The notes under the pieces: generated by a model
The model's database searches: none
Told to the model about the DNA's origin: nothing
Seen by the model: the letters and a program-made list of their open reading frames with translations, nothing else
Position numbers and translations under genes: made by a program
Shown: positions 19,267-28,686 of the stretch, in pieces
Position numbering within the stretch: position 1 is the stretch's first letter
Layout: each line of letters starts with the position of its first letter
NCBI RefSeq assembly: GCF_030538655.1
Contig: NZ_JAUNTO010000024.1
Span: 1 to 38,716, forward strand
DNA: 38,716 nucleotides
Origin: Paracoccus sp. (in: a-proteobacteria)
GTDB taxonomy: Bacteria > Pseudomonadota > Alphaproteobacteria > Rhodobacterales > Rhodobacteraceae
Direction: 5' to 3'

Positions 19267-20178
19267 TCAAGTGGAACCATCGACCTGCCGCGCAGCAAGG
19301 CTTTCCAGCCGGGCCACCTCGCGCCGGATACCGCTGGCCAGAGCCTCGGCCAGCCGCGCCAGACGGGCCGAAGCGCGGTCATCAGCGTGGCGCAACAACC
19401 AAAAGCTGCGGGTCAGTGAAATCTGGTCCGTCAGCACCCGCCGCACCTTAGGGGCAAAGGGGATGGCGAAATCATGCACGATCCCCAGCCCCGCCCCGGC
19501 CCGGATCGCCTGCATCTGCACCGACACCGAATTTGACGCAATGGCTGCCGTATCCGCCCCGGTTTCGGCCAGATAATCCAGTTCGCGGTCAAAGATCATG
19601 TCGGGGATATAGCCGACAAAGCGATGCCCGCGCAGATCGGCACGGCTGCGAATTGGTGGATGGGCGCGCAGATAATCGGCGTGCCCGGCCAGATGCAGGC
19701 GGTAATCGGTCAGCCGCTGCACCACCAGCCGCCCGGTTTCCGGCGGGCTGACGGTAATGGCCATATCCGCCTCGCGCCGCGACAGACTGATAACGCGGGG
19801 CAGCGCAACGATCTGGATTTCAAGGCCGGGATGGGCAGCGCACAGGCTTTGACAGATTTGCGGCAGCAGATAGTTGGCACAACCGTCAGGCGCACCGATG
19901 CGCAATTGCCCGGTCAGCCCGGCGGTCGGGGTGCCGACCTCGGCAGCGGCGGCGGCAGCCTGTTCGGCGGCCTCGGCCGGAGCGATCAACCGCTGACCGC
20001 GTTCGGTCAGCGCATAGCCCTGTGGCGTTTTAACGAACAGCGCCGCGCCAAGACTGACTTCCAGCCGCGCCACCCGCCGCCCGACGGTCGAGGCATCCAT
20101 CCCCAGCCGACGCCCCGCCGTCGACAGGCTTTCGCCACGCGCCACCGCCAGAAAGATACGCAGATCGTCCCAGTCCAC
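19267..20178 (-). CDS. LysR-family transcriptional regulator next to mmsA
   Basis: This 303-residue regulator has an N-terminal winged helix-turn-helix (VDWDDLRIFLAVARGESLST, AGRRLGMDASTVGRRVARLE) and a C-terminal ligand-binding domain beginning near residue 90. The GTG at 20178 is chosen because AAAGGG lies five bases before it and the family starts with this DWDDLR motif. It is divergent from mmsA across a 101-base gap filled with dyads, so control of the methylmalonate-semialdehyde dehydrogenase gene is the likely role. The inducer is unknown. Confidence 0.9.
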   Translation of the reverse strand: MDWDDLRIFLAVARGESLSTAGRRLGMDASTVGRRVARLEVSLGAALFVKTPQGYALTERGQRLIAPAEAAEQAAAAAAEVGTPTAGLTGQLRIGAPDGCANYLLPQICQSLCAAHPGLEIQIVALPRVISLSRREADMAITVSPPETGRLVVQRLTDYRLHLAGHADYLRAHPPIRSRADLRGHRFVGYIPDMIFDRELDYLAETGADTAAIASNSVSVQMQAIRAGAGLGIVHDFAIPFAPKVRRVLTDQISLTRSFWLLRHADDRASARLARLAEALASGIRREVARLESLAARQVDGST

Positions 20179-20187
20179 CCCACACCC

Positions 20188-20213
20188 TTTGCAAAAACGC
20201 AAAATGCTTTTGC
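20188..20213. promoter_or_regulatory. Operator-like dyad cluster between LysR and mmsA genes
   Basis: Two overlapping inverted repeats share one half-site: TTTGC-N6-GCAAA (20188-20203) and GCAAAA-TGC-TTTTGC (20199-20213). A further TTTGCGC and CCGCAAGG flank mmsA at about 20225 and 20241. The position in a divergent intergenic region suggests the LysR protein or a short-chain acyl-CoA regulator binds here; TTTGC half-sites are known for ScfR/RamB/PccR-type regulators. Confidence 0.5.
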
Positions 20214-20279
20214 CAGCATTCCCCTTTGCGCAGCATTTCCGCAAGGCTATTGTGCCGCCAACACGCAAAGGAGGATGCG

Positions 20280-21779
20280 ATGAAAGAGATTGGTCACTGG
20301 ATCGACGGCAAGGAAGTTGCAGGGAAATCCGGCCGCTTTGCCGATGTGTTCAACCCCGCAACCGGCGAAGTGCAAGCCCGCCTGGCCCTGGCCAGCGACG
20401 AGGAAATGGCCCATGCCGTCGCCCGCGCTGCCGAGGCGCAAAAGGCATGGGGCGCGACCAACCCGCAGAAACGCGCCCGCGTGATGATGAAGATGGTCGA
20501 TTTGATTAACCGTGACATGGACAAGATGGCCGAGGTGCTGTCGTCCGAACACGGCAAGACCTTTCCCGACGCCAAGGGCGACATCCAGCGCGGGCTGGAG
20601 GTGATCGAATTTTGCATCGGCGCGCCGCATCTGCTGAAAGGCGAATTTACCGATGGTGCCGGCCCCGGCATCGACATGTATTCGATGCGTCAGCCGCTTG
20701 GCGTGGTGGCCGGGATCACGCCTTTCAACTTCCCCGCCATGATCCCGCTGTGGAAGATGGGTCCGGCCTTAGCTGCCGGGAACGCGATGATCCTGAAACC
20801 GTCCGAGCGTGACCCCTCGGTGCCGTTGATGCTGGCCAAACTGTGGCAAGAGGCGGGGCTGCCCGATGGTGTCTTGCAGGTCGTCAATGGCGACAAAGGC
20901 GCGGTGGATGCGATCCTGAACAGCGATGTGATTCAGGCGGTCGGCTTTGTCGGCTCGACCCCGATTGCGCAGTATATCTATGAGAGCTGCGCCCGCACGG
21001 GCAAACGCAGCCAGTGTTTCGGCGGCGCGAAAAACCACATGATCATCATGCCTGACGCCGATCTGGATCAGGCCGCCGACGCGCTGGTGGGCGCCGGTTT
21101 CGGCGCGGCGGGCGAACGCTGCATGGCGATTTCGGTCGCCGTGCCGGTGGGCGAGGAAACCGCTAACGCGCTGATCGAAAAGCTGGTGCCGAAAATCGAA
21201 AAGCTGAAAGTCGGCCCCTATACCGCAGGCGATGACGTGGATTATGGCCCCGTTGTCACCAAGGCAGCCAAGGAAAACATCCTGCGGCTGGTGCAAAGCG
21301 GCGTCGATCAGGGCGCGAAACTGGTTGTCGATGGCCGCGACTTCAGCCTGCAAGGCTATGAGGACGGGTTCTTCGTCGGCCCGCACCTGTTCGACAACGT
21401 GACCCCCGACATGGACATCTACAAGACCGAGATCTTTGGCCCGGTCCTGTCCACCGTCCGCGCCAAATCCTATGACGAGGCGCTGGATCTGGTGATGAGC
21501 CACGAATACGGCAACGGCACCGCGATCTTTACCCGCGACGGCGACACCGCGCGCGATTTCGCCAGCCGCTGCAATATCGGCATGGTGGGCATCAACGTGC
21601 CGATCCCGGTGCCGCTGGCCTATCATACCTTTGGCGGCTGGAAAAAGTCGGGCTTTGGCGACCTGAACCAGCACGGGCCGGACGCCTTCCGGTTCTACAC
21701 GCGGACGAAAACCGTCACCTCGCGCTGGCCCTCGGGCATCAAGGAAGGCGCGGCGTTTAACTTCAAGGCGATGGATTGA
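20280..21779 (+). CDS. mmsA: CoA-acylating methylmalonate-semialdehyde dehydrogenase
   Basis: MmsA converts methylmalonate semialdehyde to propionyl-CoA with NAD+ and CoA in valine (and myo-inositol) catabolism. The 499-residue aldehyde dehydrogenase carries PFNFPAMIP (148-156), the NAD-binding VGFVGSTPIAQYI (221-233) and catalytic Cys281 in GAAGERCMAIS. The segment CFGGAKNHMIIMPDAD and the C-terminal FGGWKKSGFGDLNQHG and FYTRTKTVTSRWP are diagnostic of MmsA rather than other aldehyde dehydrogenases. An AAAGGAGG precedes ATG at 20280. The rest of the valine pathway is encoded 1.5 kb downstream. Confidence 0.96.
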   Translation: MKEIGHWIDGKEVAGKSGRFADVFNPATGEVQARLALASDEEMAHAVARAAEAQKAWGATNPQKRARVMMKMVDLINRDMDKMAEVLSSEHGKTFPDAKGDIQRGLEVIEFCIGAPHLLKGEFTDGAGPGIDMYSMRQPLGVVAGITPFNFPAMIPLWKMGPALAAGNAMILKPSERDPSVPLMLAKLWQEAGLPDGVLQVVNGDKGAVDAILNSDVIQAVGFVGSTPIAQYIYESCARTGKRSQCFGGAKNHMIIMPDADLDQAADALVGAGFGAAGERCMAISVAVPVGEETANALIEKLVPKIEKLKVGPYTAGDDVDYGPVVTKAAKENILRLVQSGVDQGAKLVVDGRDFSLQGYEDGFFVGPHLFDNVTPDMDIYKTEIFGPVLSTVRAKSYDEALDLVMSHEYGNGTAIFTRDGDTARDFASRCNIGMVGINVPIPVPLAYHTFGGWKKSGFGDLNQHGPDAFRFYTRTKTVTSRWPSGIKEGAAFNFKAMD

Positions 21780-21786
21780 TGCAGAT

Positions 21787-21809
21787 GGCCCCGGTTCGCC
21801 GGGGCCTTT
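21787..21809 (+). terminator. Rho-independent terminator of mmsA
   Basis: GGCCCCGG and CCGGGGCC form an 8-bp perfect stem closed by the stable TTCG tetraloop and followed by TTT, eight bases after the stop. The next 240 bases before the ligase gene show nothing else recognisable. Confidence 0.92.
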
Positions 21810-22053
21810 CGTTCGCAGCGACGGAAGGCAGAGCGGCAGCGGTCGTGTGCAGCACGGTCGCCCTGTTATCTGCACGCACCATGGCCAAAGGGCATGATCG
21901 CCACCATTCACGCCGCTGGCCTGCGTCACTGCGCCGGTGATGCGGAAGCCGCCAGCATGACAGCCGTCCGCACGCCTTGCACCAATACGTGATACGCATC
22001 ATGAATTGTGACAGCCTCATCACCCTTTGATTTCCCGAAAACGGGGGAGCATC

Positions 22054-23205
22054 ATGCCCCAATCGCCGAATTTCACTCTGGGCATCGAAGAAGAATATCT
22101 GCTGGTCGATCAGCAGACCGGCGACCTGTCAGCGATGCCCGAAAGCCTGCTGGGCGAATGCCGCGCCGATCTGGGGGATCGGGTCAGCCCCGAATATCTG
22201 CGCTGTCAGATCGAAGTCGGCACCGGCGTCTGTCACGATATCGCACAGGCGCGGGCCGAACTGCGTGAATTGCGTGAAACCGTGGCCTATCATGCGGGGC
22301 GGCATGGCCTGGCGCCCATATCGGCATCCTGTCATCCATTCGCGGACTGGCGCGATCAGCATCATACCGACAAGGATCGCTATAACACGCTGCGGCAGGA
22401 TCTGGCGGGTGTGGCGCGGCGGATGCTGATTAGCGGGATGCATGTCCATATCGGCCTGCCTGACCGCGACCGGCGCATCGACCTGATGAACCAGTTCGTC
22501 TATTTTCTGCCGCATCTGCTGGCGCTGTCGGCCTCCAGCCCGTTCTGGCAGGGCGAGGATACCGGGCTGGCCAGCTATCGCCTGACGGTTTTCGGCAATC
22601 TGCCGCGCACCGGCCTGCCGCCCCGGCTGGACAGTTGGGGCGATTATGAACGCTCGGTTCAGGCGCTGACCGACATCGGCGTGATCGAGGATGGCAGCAA
22701 GCTGTGGTGGGATCTGCGCCCGTCGGCCCGGTTCCCGACGCTGGAAACCCGCATCTGCGACGCCTGCCCCCGGCTGGAAGATACGCTGACACTGGCCGCG
22801 CTGATCCAGTCCACCACGCGAATGCTGTGGCGGCTGTCGCAACGCAATCAACGCTGGCGCATCTATGACAATTTTCTGCTGAACGAAAACCGCTGGCGCG
22901 CGCTGCGCTATGGCGGGACCGAGGGGCTGATCGACTTTGGCCGCCGCTGCCTTGTGCCCTTTGCCGATCTGGTGGCGGAATGGATTGACCTGATCGCCCC
23001 CGACGCCGAGGCACTGAATTGCGCGTCCGAGGTCGCACGCGCCCGCGATATGGTGGAACGCGGCACCAGCGCGGCACGTCAGCGGGCGGTTCTGGCCAGC
23101 GCAATGGCCGCAGGCGCACCGCGCGATCAGGCCCTGCGCAGCGTGGTCATGGACCTGATCGGCGAATACCGCGCCGATCTGTCCACCACCGCCCGCGCCG
23201 GGTGA
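22054..23205 (+). CDS. YbdK-type carboxylate-amine ligase (glutamate-cysteine ligase 2 family)
   Basis: The 383-residue protein matches the GCS2 family: [11 protein letters not shown] at the start, [55 protein letters not shown] and [10 protein letters not shown]. These enzymes ligate an amino acid to a carboxylate using ATP; E. coli YbdK has weak gamma-glutamylcysteine ligase activity. The physiological product here is unknown. GGGGGAG upstream supports ATG at 22054 over a TTG nine codons earlier. It separates mmsA, with its own terminator, from the acyl-CoA dehydrogenase operon. Confidence 0.9.
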   Translation: MPQSPNFTLGIEEEYLLVDQQTGDLSAMPESLLGECRADLGDRVSPEYLRCQIEVGTGVCHDIAQARAELRELRETVAYHAGRHGLAPISASCHPFADWRDQHHTDKDRYNTLRQDLAGVARRMLISGMHVHIGLPDRDRRIDLMNQFVYFLPHLLALSASSPFWQGEDTGLASYRLTVFGNLPRTGLPPRLDSWGDYERSVQALTDIGVIEDGSKLWWDLRPSARFPTLETRICDACPRLEDTLTLAALIQSTTRMLWRLSQRNQRWRIYDNFLLNENRWRALRYGGTEGLIDFGRRCLVPFADLVAEWIDLIAPDAEALNCASEVARARDMVERGTSAARQRAVLASAMAAGAPRDQALRSVVMDLIGEYRADLSTTARAG

Positions 23206-23273
23206 TACGGCATAAACACCCCGGTTTTGCGGCCCCTGCGCTTGCATCGCGCCGCCTGACCAGTTTGAAACAG

Positions 23274-23290
23274 TTTCGCAAGATTTGCGC
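23274..23290. promoter_or_regulatory. Dyad upstream of the acyl-CoA dehydrogenase operon
   Basis: CGCAA-GAT-TTGCG (23277-23289) is a perfect 5-bp inverted repeat 40 bases before the ATG, with GAAAC-A-GTTTC just before it (23267-23277). The GCAA/TTGC half-sites resemble those upstream of mmsA, suggesting shared control of the valine genes. Confidence 0.4.
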
Positions 23291-23328
23291 CCTATAGCGG
23301 TGCGACCCGAGGAGGAAGAGGGGACAGC

Positions 23329-24474
23329 ATGGATTTCGCACTGACCGAAGAGCAGCAGGCAATCTTTGAGTTGGCCTATGATTTTGGGCAGACCCGCATC
23401 GCGCCCAACGCAAAAGAGTGGGAAGCCGCAGGCACCATCCCCAAAGAGCTGTGGCCGGAAATCGCCCAGCTTGGCCTTGGCGGGCTGTATGTGTCCGAAG
23501 AATACGGCGGATCGGGCCTGTCGCGCAGTGATGCCGTGCTGGTGTTCGAGGCACTGGCGATGGCCTGCCCTTCGGTCGGGTCGTTCCTGTCGATCCATAA
23601 CATGTGCGGCGGCATGATCGACAAGTTTGGCAGCCCCGAAGACAAGGCCCGCTGGTTGCCCTCTTTGTGCAGCATGGAAAAAATCTTTTCCTATTGCCTG
23701 ACCGAGCCGGGATCGGGGTCCGACGCCGCCGCCCTGCGCACCCGCGCCGAACGCACGAATGACGGATGGAAGCTGAACGGCACCAAGGCATTCATTTCCG
23801 GCGGCGGCTATTCTGATGTCTATGTCACCATGGTCCGCACCGGCGAGGATGGGCCAAAGGGTATCAGCACCGTCATCGTCGAGGATGGCACGCCCGGTTT
23901 GTCCTTTGGCGCGCTGGAACACAAGATGGGCTGGAAATCACAGCCAACCGCGCAGGTCCAGTTCGATGACTGCGCGATCCCGGCGGAAAACCTGCTGGGC
24001 GAGGAAGGGCGCGGCTTCACCTATGCCATGGCCGGGCTTGACGGCGGGCGGCTGAACATTTCCGCAGGGGCGCTTGGCGGCGCGCAGGCGGCGCTGAACG
24101 CCACGCTGCAATATATGGGCGAGCGTAAGGCATTCGGCAAAACCATCGACCAGTTCCAGGCCCTGCAATTCCGTCTGGCCGAGATGGAGATGAAGCTGCA
24201 ATCCGCCCGCACTTTTCTGCGGCAGGCCGCGTGGAAGCTGGACAACGCGGCCCCCGACGCCACCAAATTCTGCGCCATGGCGAAATTTCTGGTGACGGAA
24301 AACGCCTCTCAGGTCGCGGATCAATGCCTGCAACTGCATGGCGGCTATGGCTATCTGGCGGATTACGGCATCGAAAAGATCGTGCGCGATCTGCGCGTTC
24401 ACCAGATCCTTGAGGGCACGAACGAAATCATGCGCATGATAACCGCCCGCGCCCTCTTGGCGGAGCGTGGCTGA
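23329..24474 (+). CDS. Acyl-CoA dehydrogenase, probably isobutyryl-CoA dehydrogenase
   Basis: This FAD-dependent enzyme of 381 residues oxidises a short branched acyl-CoA and passes electrons to ETF. Family features include FSYCLTEPGSGSDAAAL and KAFISGG, the RKAFGKTIDQFQALQFRLAEM segment, LHGGYGYLADY, and the catalytic Glu362 in HQILEGTNEIMR. The LDGGRLNISAGALGGAQ motif and the neighbours (3-hydroxyisobutyryl-CoA hydrolase and mmsB) point to the valine step isobutyryl-CoA to methacrylyl-CoA. A strong GAGGAGG precedes the ATG. Its TGA overlaps the next ATG (TGATG). Confidence 0.92.
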   Translation: MDFALTEEQQAIFELAYDFGQTRIAPNAKEWEAAGTIPKELWPEIAQLGLGGLYVSEEYGGSGLSRSDAVLVFEALAMACPSVGSFLSIHNMCGGMIDKFGSPEDKARWLPSLCSMEKIFSYCLTEPGSGSDAAALRTRAERTNDGWKLNGTKAFISGGGYSDVYVTMVRTGEDGPKGISTVIVEDGTPGLSFGALEHKMGWKSQPTAQVQFDDCAIPAENLLGEEGRGFTYAMAGLDGGRLNISAGALGGAQAALNATLQYMGERKAFGKTIDQFQALQFRLAEMEMKLQSARTFLRQAAWKLDNAAPDATKFCAMAKFLVTENASQVADQCLQLHGGYGYLADYGIEKIVRDLRVHQILEGTNEIMRMITARALLAERG

Positions 24475-25481
24475 TGGACAATCTGCATATCCGCAAGGCG
24501 GGCCGGGCCGGGCGCATCACCTTTACCCGCCCCAAGGCGCTGAACGCACTGTCACATGACATGGCTTTGGCGATCCACGCCGCGCTGGATGATTGGCGCG
24601 ACGACCCGGATGTGGCGTTGATCGTGATCGACGCGCAGGGCGAGCGGGCCTTTTGCGCCGGAGGCGACATCGCGGCGGTCTATCACGGCGGGCTGACAGG
24701 CGATCACCAGATCGGCCGCGACTTTTTCCGCGACGAATACCACATGAACGCGGCGATCGCCGATTACCCGAAACCCATCGCGGCCTTTATGCAGGGTTTT
24801 GTCATGGGCGGCGGCGTGGGCGTGGGCGGTCATGCCAGCCACCGCATCGTCGGTGACAGCACCCGTGTCGCCATGCCGGAATCGGGCATCGGGCTGATCC
24901 CGGATGTGGGCGGCACGTGGATCTTATCGCGCGCGCCGGGCCGCACGGGCGAATATCTGACACTGACCGGCGCGCAGATCGGGCCGGGTGACGCGATACT
25001 CACCGGCTTTGCCGATACTTACCTGCCCGAAGCCGAATGGCCCGCGCTGATCGCCACGCTGGAGAAGACGGGCGACATCGGCCTGATCCGCGGTCAGACC
25101 CCGCCCCCCGCCGAACTGGACGGGCGCGATTTGTCTGCCTTTGGTGGCAAGACCGTGGCCGACATCACTGCGACATTGGAAGCCATGGGCGATGAACAGT
25201 CGCTGAAACCGATCCGGCGCAATTCGCCCCTGTCGATGGCGGCGGGGCTGGCGCTGGTGCGGGCAGCGCGGGGCGACCGGCGCATTCAGGAATCGCTGTC
25301 GCGTGAATATCGCTATACCTTCCGCGCGACCGAACAGACTGATTTCATCGAGGGCGTTCGCGCCCAGATCATCGACAAGGACCGCAATCCACAGTGGACC
25401 GCCGACGCTTCGGCGGCCAATGTGGCCGCAGTGCTGGCCCCCTTGGGCGGTGACGAACTGACATGGGAGGATAAAGCATGA
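24474..25481 (+). CDS. 3-hydroxyisobutyryl-CoA hydrolase (enoyl-CoA hydratase superfamily)
   Basis: This 335-residue crotonase-fold protein has an oxyanion-hole segment FCAGGDIAAVY (60-70), FFRDEYHMNAAIADYPKP, and MPESGIGLIPDVGGTW (134-149) with Glu136 and Asp144. The length and the FRDEY/PDVGG pattern distinguish HIBCH hydrolases from true hydratases (about 260 residues). It removes CoA from 3-hydroxyisobutyryl-CoA in valine degradation, lowering toxic methacrylyl-CoA. Start and stop overlap both neighbours, so translation of the three-gene operon is coupled. Confidence 0.92.
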   Translation: MDNLHIRKAGRAGRITFTRPKALNALSHDMALAIHAALDDWRDDPDVALIVIDAQGERAFCAGGDIAAVYHGGLTGDHQIGRDFFRDEYHMNAAIADYPKPIAAFMQGFVMGGGVGVGGHASHRIVGDSTRVAMPESGIGLIPDVGGTWILSRAPGRTGEYLTLTGAQIGPGDAILTGFADTYLPEAEWPALIATLEKTGDIGLIRGQTPPPAELDGRDLSAFGGKTVADITATLEAMGDEQSLKPIRRNSPLSMAAGLALVRAARGDRRIQESLSREYRYTFRATEQTDFIEGVRAQIIDKDRNPQWTADASAANVAAVLAPLGGDELTWEDKA

Positions 25482-26347
25482 AGATCGGGTTTATCGGATT
25501 GGGCAATATGGGCGGCCCGATGGCCGCCAATCTGGCGCGGGCGGGCAATGACGTGTCGGGCTTTGATCTGACCGCCCCCATGCCCGAGGGTGTGATCCGC
25601 GCTACCACCGCCGCCGATGCCGCACGCGGGGCGGATGTGGTCATCACCATGCTGCCCAACGGCGCCATCCTGAAATCAGTCGCCGCCGAAGTGATCCCGG
25701 CCATGCGCGCAGGCGCGGTGCTGTGCGACTGTTCCACCGTCGATGTGGCCAGCGCCCGCGCGGTGGCCTCTGACGCGGCAACGGCAGGCATGGGCGCATT
25801 GGATGCACCAGTGTCGGGCGGCATCGGCGGGGCACAGGCCGGCACACTGACCTTTATGGTCGGCGGTCCCGATGACGCCTTTGCCACGGTCAAGCCGCTG
25901 TTCGACATCATGGGGCAAAAGGCCGTGCATTGCGGCGATGCCGGGGCCGGTCAGGCCGCCAAGATCTGCAACAACATGATCCTTGGCGTAACGATGATCG
26001 CCACTTGCGAGGCTTTCGCGCTGGCCGACAAGCTGGGGCTGGACCGGCAAAAGATGTTCGACGTGGTGTCCACCTCGTCCGGTTACAGCTGGACGATGAA
26101 CGCCTATTGCCCCGCGCCGGGCGTCGGGCCGAAATCCCCGGCCGACAACGGTTATAAACCTGGCTTTGCCTCAGAACTGATGCTGAAAGATCTGATGCTT
26201 GCGCAGGATGCCGCAGAATCCGTTGCCGCCGATACCCCGATGGGCCGAACCGCCCGCGATCAGTATCGCACCTTCGTCGAGGACGAGGACGGGCGTGGCA
26301 AGGATTTTTCGGCGATGCTGCCGCGATTTTCAGCACGGAATGGCTAA
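25478..26347 (+). CDS. mmsB: 3-hydroxyisobutyrate dehydrogenase
   Basis: MmsB oxidises 3-hydroxyisobutyrate to methylmalonate semialdehyde, the substrate of MmsA. The 289-residue enzyme has the Rossmann start IGFIGLGNMGGPMA (3-16), the substrate loop DAPVSGGIGGA (109-119) and the catalytic Lys162 in GQAAKICNNM. The C-terminal KDLMLAQDAAES is also typical. ATG overlaps the hydrolase stop (ATGA). Confidence 0.96.
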   Translation: MKIGFIGLGNMGGPMAANLARAGNDVSGFDLTAPMPEGVIRATTAADAARGADVVITMLPNGAILKSVAAEVIPAMRAGAVLCDCSTVDVASARAVASDAATAGMGALDAPVSGGIGGAQAGTLTFMVGGPDDAFATVKPLFDIMGQKAVHCGDAGAGQAAKICNNMILGVTMIATCEAFALADKLGLDRQKMFDVVSTSSGYSWTMNAYCPAPGVGPKSPADNGYKPGFASELMLKDLMLAQDAAESVAADTPMGRTARDQYRTFVEDEDGRGKDFSAMLPRFSARNG

Positions 26348-26453
26348 AGCGAGGGAGCTGACGTAAATCGGGCACATTCACTGCGCCGTGAAACATAACG
26401 GTGCAACCAAAAGCCGGACAGGCCGTTATCCGACTGGATAGCGAAAGGACGTA

Positions 26454-26828
26454 ATGATGATGACGCTGCATCGGGGTGTAGCGGCTGCTTTTTTGCTGTT
26501 GATGGCAGCCACACTGGCACAGCCACTGACCGCGCAGGGTCAGGGCAACGGCCATGGACGGGAAAACGCCCAAAGCTGCCCGCCCGGTCTGGCCAAGCGC
26601 GACCCTGCCTGCGCTCCATCAGGGCAAGCGCAGCCAAACGGGATACAGGTCGGTGATGTGCTGAACCTCGGCTCGATCCATATCGTGGCTCACCCCGGTC
26701 GTTATGGCCTGGGGCTGCCTCCTTCGGGTGATGACTATGCCATCGTCAACGGGCGCCTGATCCGCATTGACAGCGAAAGCGGCAAGGTCTTGTCGATCCT
26801 GCGCATGGTTGACGCCATTCTGGACTGA
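26454..26828 (+). CDS. Small secreted RcnB-like protein
   Basis: The 124-residue protein has a signal peptide (cleavage near LTAQG, residue 27). A Gly/Cys segment follows (CPPGLAKRDPACAPSG), and then a C-terminal domain with YGLGLPPSGDDYAIVNGRLIRID...VLSILRMVDAIL. This layout (CPPGLAK, then a 'LPP...Y...VDGxLIRVD..TG.VL.IL' end) is that of small periplasmic proteins in this order often labelled RcnB-like. Their function is unclear; metal homeostasis or envelope roles have been suggested for RcnB itself. A GAAAGGA precedes three tandem ATGs, the first of which (26454) is used here. The 202 bases after it hold nothing recognisable. Confidence 0.7.
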   Translation: MMMTLHRGVAAAFLLLMAATLAQPLTAQGQGNGHGRENAQSCPPGLAKRDPACAPSGQAQPNGIQVGDVLNLGSIHIVAHPGRYGLGLPPSGDDYAIVNGRLIRIDSESGKVLSILRMVDAILD

Positions 26829-27030
26829 CTGCCACAACCCAAGACACGGGCGCATCAACTGCGCATGGGGCATCATCAGGTCAGGAACTAATACACGGTT
26901 TTGTCTACACCGGGGTCAGTCTACGTTGGCTGCGTCTGATCGGTGCCATACCGTTGCCGACCACACCGCCGGGTTCCGGCCCAGTTTTTCGACCTTTGGG
27001 ATCAAGACACAGCATCCGCCGCTGATCGCA

Positions 27031-28674
27031 TCAGCCATCCAGCAAGGCGCGGGCGGCATCCAATGCGGCAGGGGTGATCGTATCCCCTGCCAGCATCCGG
27101 GCGATTTCGCGCTGACGTTCGCCCTGATCCAGCGCGATGACGCGACTGGTCGTCATGCCGTCTGACACCGATTTTGCCACCTGAAAATGGTGGCTGGCCA
27201 GTGCGGCCACCTGCGGGCTGTGGGTCACGACCAGCACCTGCGCATCCTCGGCCAAACGCCGCAACCGCCGTCCGACGGCATCTGCGGTAGCCCCACCAAC
27301 ACCCCGGTCGATTTCGTCAAAGATCATCACCAACGCATCGGCCCCGCGCGCCAGACAGACCTTGAGCGCCAGCAGAAACCGCGACAATTCCCCACCCGAG
27401 GCGATCTTGTCCAGCGGCCCGGCAGGCGCGCCGGGGTTGGTGGCGACGGTAAAGGCCACCGCATCCCGCCCGTCCGGTCCCGCAGGGGCATCGGTCAGCC
27501 GGGTTTCGAACACCGCCCGTTCCATTTTCAGCGGCGCGAGTTCCGCCGCCACCGCCCCATCCAGCCGCAGGGCCGCCTCGCGTCGCGCGTTGGTCAACGC
27601 CTGCGCGGCGCTGTCATAATTTTGCTCCGCCACCTGCGCCGCCGCCGTCAGGGCCGCCAGCGATTCGGCCCCGGAATCAATCGCATCTAACCGCCCACGC
27701 AAATCATCCGCCAACCCGGCCAGATCATCAGCCAGAACGCCATGCTTACGGGCCAGTGCGCGCAGGGCGAACAGCCGTTCTTCGGCAGCCTCCAGCGCGC
27801 GGGGATCAAAATCCAGCGCCTCCAGAGCCGCCTCGACACCGGAAAACGCCTCGCCCAGTTCAATACTGGCACGCGACAGCGCCGACAGCGGCGCGTCCAG
27901 CCGGCCGTCGGCCCGGTCCGCCGCGCCTTCCAGCCAGCGGGCGGCATCCATCATCGCCCCCTCCGCGCCCTGCGGGCCAAGGGCGGTCAAGGCGCGTGCG
28001 ACATCTTCACGAATACGGGCCGCACCCTGCATCGCACGGCGGCGGGCATCAAGATCGGCCTCTTCGCCGGGTTGAGGGGCCAGATCGTCCAGTTCCTTGA
28101 CGGCATGGCGCAGGAAATCTTCTTCGGCGCGCGCGGCCTCTAACGCGGCCTGCGCTTTGCTCAGCGCCTGCTCAGCCTGCCGCCGCGCTGCCCAGGCTGC
28201 CCGTGCCGGGGCCGTGTCGATGCCCCCAAACGCATCCAGCAACTGCCGGTGCCCGCGCGGATTCAGCAGGCCACGGTCATCATGCTGGCCATGCAGTTCC
28301 ACCAGCGTATCCGACAGCGCCCGCAGCACCTCGCCCGAGACGCGGCGATCATTGACATAGCCCGTCTTGCGCCCGTCCACTGCATTCACCCGGCGCAGGA
28401 TCAGTTCATCATCTGCCTCGATCCCGGCATCCGCCAGCACCTGACGCGCGGGATGGCTGGGCGGCAGATCGAACACCGCCGTGACCTCGCCTTGCGCGGC
28501 ACCGGCGCGAACCAGTTCGGCCCGCCCGCGCCAGCCCAGCACAAAACCCAGACAATCCAGCAGAATCGATTTGCCCGCGCCAGTTTCCCCCGTCAACGCG
28601 TTCAACCCCGGACCGAACGACAAGTCCAGCCGGTCGATCAGCAGCATATCGCGGATGTCGAGATGGCGGAGCAT
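27031..28674 (-). CDS. recN: DNA repair protein RecN
   Basis: RecN is an SMC-like ATPase that acts early in double-strand break repair. The 547-residue protein has Walker A GETGAGKS (29-36), a long coiled-coil-prone middle with alternating Glu/Arg/Ala, then the signature ASGGELSRFLLALK, Walker B MIFDEIDRGVGG, and TADAVGRRLRRLAEDAQVLVVTHSPQVAA. It is the last gene of the block, 12 bases after bamD, with a GGGGGG-rich ribosome binding site. Linkage to bamD and lpxC is usual in Rhodobacterales. Confidence 0.96.
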   Translation of the reverse strand: MLRHLDIRDMLLIDRLDLSFGPGLNALTGETGAGKSILLDCLGFVLGWRGRAELVRAGAAQGEVTAVFDLPPSHPARQVLADAGIEADDELILRRVNAVDGRKTGYVNDRRVSGEVLRALSDTLVELHGQHDDRGLLNPRGHRQLLDAFGGIDTAPARAAWAARRQAEQALSKAQAALEAARAEEDFLRHAVKELDDLAPQPGEEADLDARRRAMQGAARIREDVARALTALGPQGAEGAMMDAARWLEGAADRADGRLDAPLSALSRASIELGEAFSGVEAALEALDFDPRALEAAEERLFALRALARKHGVLADDLAGLADDLRGRLDAIDSGAESLAALTAAAQVAEQNYDSAAQALTNARREAALRLDGAVAAELAPLKMERAVFETRLTDAPAGPDGRDAVAFTVATNPGAPAGPLDKIASGGELSRFLLALKVCLARGADALVMIFDEIDRGVGGATADAVGRRLRRLAEDAQVLVVTHSPQVAALASHHFQVAKSVSDGMTTSRVIALDQGERQREIARMLAGDTITPAALDAARALLDG

Positions 28675-28686
28675 CCCCGCCCCCCT

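Noticed and set aside
22129-23922. A 597-codon open frame antisense to the ligase and acyl-CoA dehydrogenase genes
   Set aside because: It crosses two real genes and the gap between them, with shadow-type composition throughout.
27021-27035. GCTGAT-CGC-ATCAGC dyad at the recN stop codon
   Set aside because: A 6-bp stem with no T-run that overlaps the coding end; too weak to call a terminator.
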